A stretch of 11,608 nucleotides of DNA from Pseudomonadota bacterium (GTDB lineage Bacteria > Pseudomonadota > Alphaproteobacteria > Rhizobiales > Hyphomicrobiaceae). The stretch is taken from assembly GCA_021813195.1 (NCBI GenBank), contig JAKALI010000066.1, positions 1 to 11,608 of the forward strand. The letters run 5' to 3'. The translations under genes and the position numbers were made by a program. The notes below the pieces were generated by a model. That model did not search any database. It was given only the letters and a program-made list of their open reading frames with translations, and was not told the origin of the DNA. Shown piece by piece: positions 1-4,995 of this stretch; position 1 is the stretch's first letter, and every line of letters starts with the position of its first letter.

Positions 1-1662
1 TTTGCATCTGCGGCGGTCGACTATTTTCGGTTCGATGATCCGCCCAGTCCGCTTCTGCATTTTTGGTCTCTGGCTGTAGAAGAGCAATTTTATATCGTGT
101 TGCCGATTTCGGTGATGCTCATATCTGTTGTCAGCAAATCATCCGCCCTTCGGCCAATTGGTCTATACTTTCTACTGACCATTATCTTGTCATTCTCGAC
201 GATGCTCTACGTTGTAGCCTCCAATCAGCCGGCGGCCTTTTTTCATTCTTGGGCGCGCGCGTGGCAGCTCGCAGCCGGTGGATTGGTTGGGTACTTGCTC
301 ATAACAAGACCAATAAACTGGGAGAGATTTTTAGAGACAACGAACTCGTCTTTCTTCAACGCGACATGGCTCGGTTGGGTTGGTCTGTGTTCAATATTCG
401 GTTGCATCTTTCTTCTTGATGAAAACTCACGCTATCCAGGGCTTAGTGCGCTGGTTCCGACGCTCGGCGCGGTCGCTGTCATCATATCGATTGTTTTTAC
501 GCAGCAATCAACTCGTCTCGACTCGATGTTTTTGTCCACCAAGCCACTGCGCTGGATCGGCGAACGATCGTATAGCTGGTACCTTTGGCATTGGCCTTTT
601 ATTGTGTACGCCGAATGGATCTCCCCAGATACAGAGGGCATAAAGATCTGGGGTGCTGTATTAGGAGTGCTTCTCGGTACGATAGCGTATAGTTTTGTGG
701 AGAATCCCCTCCGTCACAGTGCGCAATTGGCGAGTTTTCCCAAGAGGACTATGTATGCCGGTATCGGCTCTATCGTTGTTATCCTTTTATTGACATTGAC
801 CGCTTCCCATCTTTCCAACTCGACTGCCGAGGTGGATCGAATTCGTGCCTCCGCAATAAAAGATGCAAGCGTGGATCTTGGCTTGATTTATCAGGATAAG
901 TGTCATCTAGATTTGCTCAGCATTAGACAGGCGACCTGCGAGTACGGCGTAAACAACGCAAAAAGAAGAGTGGTTTTGTTCGGGGATAGTCATGCGGCCC
1001 AATGGTTTAGCGGTATTCGTGAGGCGGCGCTCCAGGAAGGTTGGAGCTTTCGCTCGTGGACAAAATCTGGTTGCCCGGCCATGGAGGTCGACCTTTGGGA
1101 TCCCAAACGCAGAACGACATACCGCGAATGCGAGCAGTGGCGCGAGCAGATAATGTCAAGTTTAACCGGAACGTACAGCCCAGACTTGGTTATTATTTCA
1201 AACAGATCGGACTATGTGGGCTGGCTGCGTGACCCAATCTCCGGCCAAATTGCAGGACGACTGCAGTCTTTGGAACTTGCTCGAGAAGGCCTGAGGCGAA
1301 TCGTAGGACGACTTATATCAGCCGGCGTCAGGGTTGTTATCGTGAAAGATACACCCAAAATGATGCGTTCTTATGCAGAATGTTTTGCCAGCGGAGGAGA
1401 AGCAAGCTGTGATTGGTCGCGCCAGAAAGCTATACCTAAGCCTTGGATTGAAGTCGATATGTTAAATGAGAATTTTTTAGGGAAGGGTGTCGAGCTATTG
1501 GACTTGACGGATAGGATATGTGAGCCGGAAGTGTGCCGAATTACTAAAGACGATGATATTATTTGGAGAGATAATCATCATTTGACATCATCGTTTGCAT
1601 TGAAGCAAAGCGATGCGTTTCGGAAAATATTAGCTAACTTCCGAGAATCTCTATCAAAATAA
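1..1662 (+). CDS. Membrane O-acyltransferase (acyltransferase-3) fused to SGNH domain, OafA-like, 5' partial
   Basis: The reading frame is open from base 1, so the gene starts before the window; 553 codons are visible. Codons 17-31 read PLLHFWSLAVEEQFY, the hallmark of acyltransferase-3 proteins. Several hydrophobic segments follow, then YSWYLWHWP (codons 191-199) and VENPLR (233-238), also typical of the family. A further hydrophobic segment near codons 255-268 leads into a soluble C-terminal domain. That domain carries GDSH (328-331) and the late DNHHLT (524-529), matching the nucleophile Ser block and the Asp-x-x-His block of SGNH hydrolases. AT3-SGNH fusions such as Salmonella OafA O-acetylate O-antigen or other surface glycans at the inner membrane, so that role is inferred here; the exact substrate cannot be read. 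The gene is markedly AT-rich (bases 1441-1500 are about 38% GC by hand count), unlike its neighbours, suggesting transfer. Confidence 0.9.
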   Translation, partial: FASAAVDYFRFDDPPSPLLHFWSLAVEEQFYIVLPISVMLISVVSKSSALRPIGLYFLLTIILSFSTMLYVVASNQPAAFFHSWARAWQLAAGGLVGYLLITRPINWERFLETTNSSFFNATWLGWVGLCSIFGCIFLLDENSRYPGLSALVPTLGAVAVIISIVFTQQSTRLDSMFLSTKPLRWIGERSYSWYLWHWPFIVYAEWISPDTEGIKIWGAVLGVLLGTIAYSFVENPLRHSAQLASFPKRTMYAGIGSIVVILLLTLTASHLSNSTAEVDRIRASAIKDASVDLGLIYQDKCHLDLLSIRQATCEYGVNNAKRRVVLFGDSHAAQWFSGIREAALQEGWSFRSWTKSGCPAMEVDLWDPKRRTTYRECEQWREQIMSSLTGTYSPDLVIISNRSDYVGWLRDPISGQIAGRLQSLELAREGLRRIVGRLISAGVRVVIVKDTPKMMRSYAECFASGGEASCDWSRQKAIPKPWIEVDMLNENFLGKGVELLDLTDRICEPEVCRITKDDDIIWRDNHHLTSSFALKQSDAFRKILANFRESLSK

Positions 1663-1939
1663 CCAATGCATGCAACAAGAAAACGCGAGGGCATCGTTGT
1701 TTTTTCTCTCGCAGATAGTGGGTGAGATAGTTGCGGTTCTGCGGTCCCAGTACGGTGTCCCGTTGCAGGCATTCGCGCAACTGATCAGTGAGGAACGCGG
1801 TGAGCTGGCTGTCGGTGGGGCGATCGGCTCTGGACGTTGATAGGCGCAAGTGCTGTGATGCGTCGATAGCCGGAGTAGGGAGATTCGATCGCAATTTGGT
1901 TGACACTCGTTAGCTAGATTTTTTGTCGGAAGCTCATCG
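1663..1939. other. Intergenic stretch, no convincing gene
   Basis: These 277 bases lie between the acyltransferase stop and bciA. Composition changes from AT-rich to GC-rich here. A 56-codon plus-strand frame (ATG 1670 to TGA 1838-1840) has a protein-like hydrophobic and acidic makeup (FFLSQIVGEIVAVL near its start), but I see no ribosome binding site and recognise no family. Minus-strand open frames across the same bases are also unrecognised. I cannot tell an old gene fragment from chance. I found no clear terminator hairpin with a T run, and no TGT-N12-ACA site of the PpsR/CrtJ kind upstream of bciA. Confidence 0.4.
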
Positions 1940-2935
1940 ATGGAGGAGACTTCAACTCGGCGCCGCATTCTCCTGCTGGGTGCGACGGGAACGATCGGGC
2001 GGGCGTGTGCGGCGCAGTTCGCTGAACGCGGACATGATGTGGTCGGCATCATGCGGGCGAGGCCCAAGGTCGGTGCAGCGACAGACAACAGCGCGCCAGC
2101 GGCATGTCTCACGTGGCGCTCGTGTGATGTGACGGATCCGGAATCTCTATCGCGCGACGGCATTCGCGGCGAGCATTTCGACGTGATCGTTTCGTGCCTC
2201 GCCTCGCGCAACGGCGCACCGGCCGATGCGTGGGCAATCGATCATCGCGCGCACCTCTACGCACTTCACGCCGCGCAGGCCGCGGGCATCCGGCAGTTCG
2301 TCCTGCTGTCGGCGATATGCGTGCAAAAGCCACTCCTCGAGTTCCAGAAAGCCAAGCTCGCCTTTGAACGCGAGCTTATCGCCAGCGGGCTTACCTATGC
2401 GATCGTGCGGCCGACGGCGTTTTTCAAATCGCTATCGGGTCAAGTTGAGCGCGTCAAAGCCGGCAAGCCCTTTCTCGTTTTCGGTGATGGGACGCTGACG
2501 CGCTGCAAGCCCATCAGCGATCGCGACCTTGCATGCTACATCGCCGATTGCCTCGATGATGAGAGCCGCAAGAACAAGATCCTGCCCATTGGCGGGCCGG
2601 GCTCCGCAATCACGCCGCGCGATCAGGCGGCGATGCTCTTCGAGCTGTTGGGCTCGCCGCCGCGCATCCGCAGCGTACCGTTGGCGCTACTCGACGGCAT
2701 CATCGGCTCGCTCGCAACGCTCGGAATGGTCGCGCCCGCGCTACGCGACAAGGCGGAGTTCGCGCGCATCGGCCGCTACTACGCAACCGAGTCGATGCTC
2801 GTCCTCAATCCCGCGACGGGCCATTACGACGCCGAGGCCACGCCCGCCGCCGGCACCGAGACGCTTCGCGATCACTATGTGCGCCTGATCCGCGGCGAGG
2901 CAAAAGCCGACCTTGCCGACCACGCCGTCTTCTAA
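1940..2935 (+). CDS. bciA: 3,8-divinyl (proto)chlorophyllide a 8-vinyl-reductase, BciA type
   Basis: BciA reduces the C8 vinyl group of divinyl (proto)chlorophyllide with NADPH in (bacterio)chlorophyll synthesis; it is a cytosolic atypical SDR. The 331 residues carry the N-terminal dinucleotide motif GATGTIG (14-20). They also carry blocks I recall as shared with plant DVR and bacterial BciA: VSCLASRNG (84-92), SAICVQKPLLEFQ (124-136), IVRPTAFFKSLSGQVE (155-170), CKPIS (189-193), PIGGPG (216-221) and IGRYYATESM (277-286). Length fits the family. ATG 1940 is chosen because the frame is closed by TGA at 1901-1903 and no earlier start fits; the Shine-Dalgarno is weak (GGAAG near 1928). No other pigment gene is in the window, so this copy lies outside any visible photosynthesis cluster. 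An NmrA-like epimerase of other function is the alternative, but the motif match is extensive. Confidence 0.9.
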   Translation: MEETSTRRRILLLGATGTIGRACAAQFAERGHDVVGIMRARPKVGAATDNSAPAACLTWRSCDVTDPESLSRDGIRGEHFDVIVSCLASRNGAPADAWAIDHRAHLYALHAAQAAGIRQFVLLSAICVQKPLLEFQKAKLAFERELIASGLTYAIVRPTAFFKSLSGQVERVKAGKPFLVFGDGTLTRCKPISDRDLACYIADCLDDESRKNKILPIGGPGSAITPRDQAAMLFELLGSPPRIRSVPLALLDGIIGSLATLGMVAPALRDKAEFARIGRYYATESMLVLNPATGHYDAEATPAAGTETLRDHYVRLIRGEAKADLADHAVF

Positions 2936-3089
2936 GGCCATTGGAATGGTTTTGTGGTCACGCCAGCGATTTTCCGTGGCGCGCCAGAGAAAGAGGGGAT
3001 AAGAGGCCGTATCAACATGCCGGTTTTTATCGGCTGCACCGTGCAGGGATCGTGCCTGCACCGTCTGGATGTGCCGGAACCCATCGCGC
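2936..3089. other. Intergenic region between bciA and the HTH gene
   Basis: About 150 bases separate bciA from the chosen HTH start. I see no T-tract terminator after bciA, so read-through into the regulator is possible. The right half contains the repeat cluster annotated at 3034-3064. Open frames crossing this stretch on either strand show no recognisable protein. Confidence 0.4.
3034..3064. promoter_or_regulatory. Operator-like repeats upstream of the HTH regulator
   Basis: The nonamer CTGCACCGT occurs twice, at 3034-3042 and 3056-3064, with starts 22 bases apart, about two helical turns. The first copy sits in a perfect 13-base palindrome (CTGCAC, central C, GTGCAG; 3034-3046). GTGCAGG (3041-3047) also pairs with CCTGCAC (3055-3061) across a 7-base gap. 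The cluster lies just before an XRE-type DNA-binding protein, the usual place for autoregulatory sites. That it is an operator is inference; a small RNA hairpin in the leader would be an alternative. Confidence 0.35.
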
Positions 3090-3875
3090 ATGCCTGCCGA
3101 GAAGCATCATCCCGCCCGCACCGATCGCGCCGCCGCCGTGGAGATGCTGCGCACCGCGCTCATCGAACGCAAGATGACGCAGGCCGAGTTGGCCGACGCT
3201 GCCGAGTGTCATGAAAAGACGATCCAAAATCTCATGGCGGGCCGCACGGTGCGCGATCAGACGTTGTTCGACGTCGCGATGGTGCTCGGTCTCGATTACC
3301 ACCGGCTAAGGGAACTCTGGCTCGGTGCGATGACCGCAGCTCAGCCCATGGACCTCAAAGGCGAGGGTGGGATCGTCGCCCCCGTGTACATGGGCGCCTA
3401 CACGCGTGCGGCTGTCGATCACTACATCGGGAGCTATTTGACGCTCCGCCCCGCGTTCACCGTCCCCGATCGCATCGTCGCCTACCGCACCGACATTGTG
3501 TGGGATCCGGAATGGCCCTCACTGCTGTTTGAGGAGCGCGACCGGCCGGATCAGCCCTACGCGCACCGTGGCCGGCTTTATATCCCGGCGTCGTCGATGT
3601 TCATTCATCTGGTCTCGCTGACCAAGGGGGCGATGCGCATGGTGCTCGTCTCGCAGCTCGACCAGTTGGGCGAGATGCGCGGGCTGGTGACGACCCTAAA
3701 CAAGCAGGGCCGCAACTACGTGCCCGTGGCAGCCCCCATCGCATACATCAAACGCGCGGACTTCAAAGGGGTCACGCTGGGCGAGACGAGCCCGGGTGAC
3801 GCGGATCACGCCAGCTATCGCAAAGTCCTCGATGAGACGCTCGCCGAAGGCTACGCGCGCCTCGTTGGCGGCTGA
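3090..3875 (+). CDS. XRE/Cro-C1-type HTH transcriptional regulator with uncharacterised C-terminal domain
   Basis: This predicted cytosolic DNA-binding protein has 261 residues from ATG 3090. Residues 18-72 form a lambda-repressor-like HTH: the segment MTQAELADAAECHEKTIQNL (29-48) fits helices 2 and 3, followed by AMVLGLD (63-69). Residues 90-225 form a second domain that I cannot name, with blocks such as YMGAYTRAAVDHYIGSY (100-116), RLYIPASSM (162-170), KGAMRMV (179-185) and MRGLVTTL (196-203). It may sense a ligand or mediate oligomerisation. An in-frame ATG at 3069 adds seven residues but has no Shine-Dalgarno and nearly abuts the repeat cluster; 3090 has a weak GGA 11 bases upstream. The cluster suggests autoregulation. 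The stop is four bases from the convergent stress-protein gene. Whether bciA is a target is unknown. Confidence 0.8.
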   Translation: MPAEKHHPARTDRAAAVEMLRTALIERKMTQAELADAAECHEKTIQNLMAGRTVRDQTLFDVAMVLGLDYHRLRELWLGAMTAAQPMDLKGEGGIVAPVYMGAYTRAAVDHYIGSYLTLRPAFTVPDRIVAYRTDIVWDPEWPSLLFEERDRPDQPYAHRGRLYIPASSMFIHLVSLTKGAMRMVLVSQLDQLGEMRGLVTTLNKQGRNYVPVAAPIAYIKRADFKGVTLGETSPGDADHASYRKVLDETLAEGYARLVGG

Positions 3876-3879
3876 CGTC

Positions 3880-4803
3880 TCACCCGCGCGTTGGCACGGC
3901 GAGGACATCGCACGGCAATAACGTGAGCAGGCGTTCCGCGACGCTGCCGATGGCGTCACCGGAAGCCCCCGTTGCGCCATGGGTGCCCGCGACGACGAGA
4001 TCGGGCCAATTCGTATCGACATAATCGGCTAGCGCCGTCTCAGGCTCACCCTCCAACAGCAGCGTTTCGATGTTTTCTTGTCCAGCAGGTCTGGCTGTTG
4101 CCACGAGGTCGGCCATGTCCTCATTCGCCTCGCGCAGCACGCGCGCACGCTCTGCGCTTTCCACCTCCTCGATCGACTTGTCGGCGTTCGGGCCGCTCCA
4201 GTCTGGCTCGAGGTGATAGGCATGGATGACAGTCAGCGGATGGCCGGGAAACAGAGTGCACGCGGTGCGGAAGGCCACGCGCGAGGGCTGTGAAAAATCT
4301 ACCGCGGTCACGATGCGGCCGTAGGGTGCGCGGGCGCGATGGCGTACGGCGAGGACGGGTTGCGTCGCCCGGCGCAAGATGCGGGCGGCCGTGCTGCCAA
4401 GCAGCTTGTCGCCGAGCATTTTTCCGTGCGCAGGGCCCGTGACGAGGAAGTCGCATCCGATGTCGCGCGCATGTTCGAGAACCCGCTCGGCGGGATCGCC
4501 AATGATGATGTGGTGGGGAAGTTTGCGCGTGGTGCCGGAGCTGGCTACCAGGCGTTCAAGTTCGGTTTGTGCGTGCCGGATGCGTCGCTCAATACCCCAC
4601 GGACGGGGCGAGCTGGCCTCGACGGTATGACACAGCATCAGCTCGCTACTCCACTGCTCGGCGAGTTGCACCGCGCGGTCGAACGCGCGGTCGCAGGCGG
4701 GTGTGAGATCAGTTGCGAGCATGATGCGCTTGGGCAGGCCCATGGGGACCTGTCTTTTAGCGGCCGTCTTTGGGTTCGCTTTCGCGCCGGATTTGGTTGT
4801 CAT
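3880..4803 (-). CDS. Universal stress protein, tandem UspA domains
   Basis: This cytosolic stress protein has 307 residues from ATG 4803, with two UspA folds at about 25-153 and 163-304. Each opens with the typical first strand (RIMLATDLT, RIVTAVDFS). The second has an intact ATP-binding motif G-2x-G-9x-G-S (Gly273, Gly276, Gly286, Ser287). In the first domain the equivalent GPAHGKMLGDKLLGS is one residue short and its first glycine is displaced, so nucleotide binding there is doubtful. Other possible starts are a TTG at 4854 and ATG 4743. ATG 4743 has AGG upstream and begins right at the fold (MGLPKRIMLATD), while the 20 residues before it are Lys/Ala-rich and may not be translated. The gene is divergent from a P-type ATPase, a pairing known for M. 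tuberculosis Rv1996/ctpF. It ends four bases from the HTH gene, tail to tail. Confidence 0.9.
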   Translation of the reverse strand: MTTKSGAKANPKTAAKRQVPMGLPKRIMLATDLTPACDRAFDRAVQLAEQWSSELMLCHTVEASSPRPWGIERRIRHAQTELERLVASSGTTRKLPHHIIIGDPAERVLEHARDIGCDFLVTGPAHGKMLGDKLLGSTAARILRRATQPVLAVRHRARAPYGRIVTAVDFSQPSRVAFRTACTLFPGHPLTVIHAYHLEPDWSGPNADKSIEEVESAERARVLREANEDMADLVATARPAGQENIETLLLEGEPETALADYVDTNWPDLVVAGTHGATGASGDAIGSVAERLLTLLPCDVLAVPTRG

Positions 4804-4831
4804 TGTCGGACTGACGCTCCCGGGATCAACT

Positions 4832-4857
4832 CGTTTGATGTCAACGAACGTCAAACG
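4832..4857. promoter_or_regulatory. Inverted repeat in the usp/ATPase divergent intergenic region
   Basis: CGTTTGA (4832-4838) and TCAAACG (4851-4857) are perfect inverted arms separated by 12 bases. GT/AC pairs just inside the arms extend the symmetry past one mismatch. A further CGTCAA element recurs about 40 bases to the right, near 4892-4900. The spacing does not fit an FNR/FixK box (TTGA-N6-TCAA). The repeat overlaps the coding region only if the stress protein starts at TTG 4854. A binding site controlling one or both divergent genes is inference. Confidence 0.3.
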
Positions 4858-4995
4858 GTGACGGCATTCTTTGCTCTACGTCAACACTCGGTGCGAGCGC
4901 CACGGGTAGGTCCCGAGGCAATATTTTCAAGTCTGCCGTGGGTTGTGGCGGGATGATAGACATTTTATTGAAGGACCCGGAGATCGAAGACGGCG

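Noticed and set aside
1900..1905. TTGACA hexamer as a -35 element for bciA
   Set aside because: There is no acceptable -10 at 16-18 bases (TTGTCG at 1923-1928); a single hexamer is not enough to call a promoter.
1654..2211. 185-codon minus-strand open frame across the intergenic region and the bciA 5' end
   Set aside because: It overlaps bciA antisense, has a composition typical of shadow frames (Arg, Ser, Pro, Thr-rich) and shows no recognised domain or ribosome binding site.
2977..2984. GGCGCGCC palindrome after bciA
   Set aside because: An eight-base GC palindrome is common by chance in this composition, and there is no hairpin loop or T run to suggest a terminator.
4832..4857. FNR/FixK box in the divergent region
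   Set aside because: The arms are 12 bases apart at TTGA/TCAA rather than six, so the site does not match the FNR/FixK consensus.
4339..4956. 205-codon plus-strand frame opposite the UspA gene
   Set aside because: The minus-strand frame encodes a clear tandem UspA protein; this frame has no recognisable domain and runs through the divergent promoter region.
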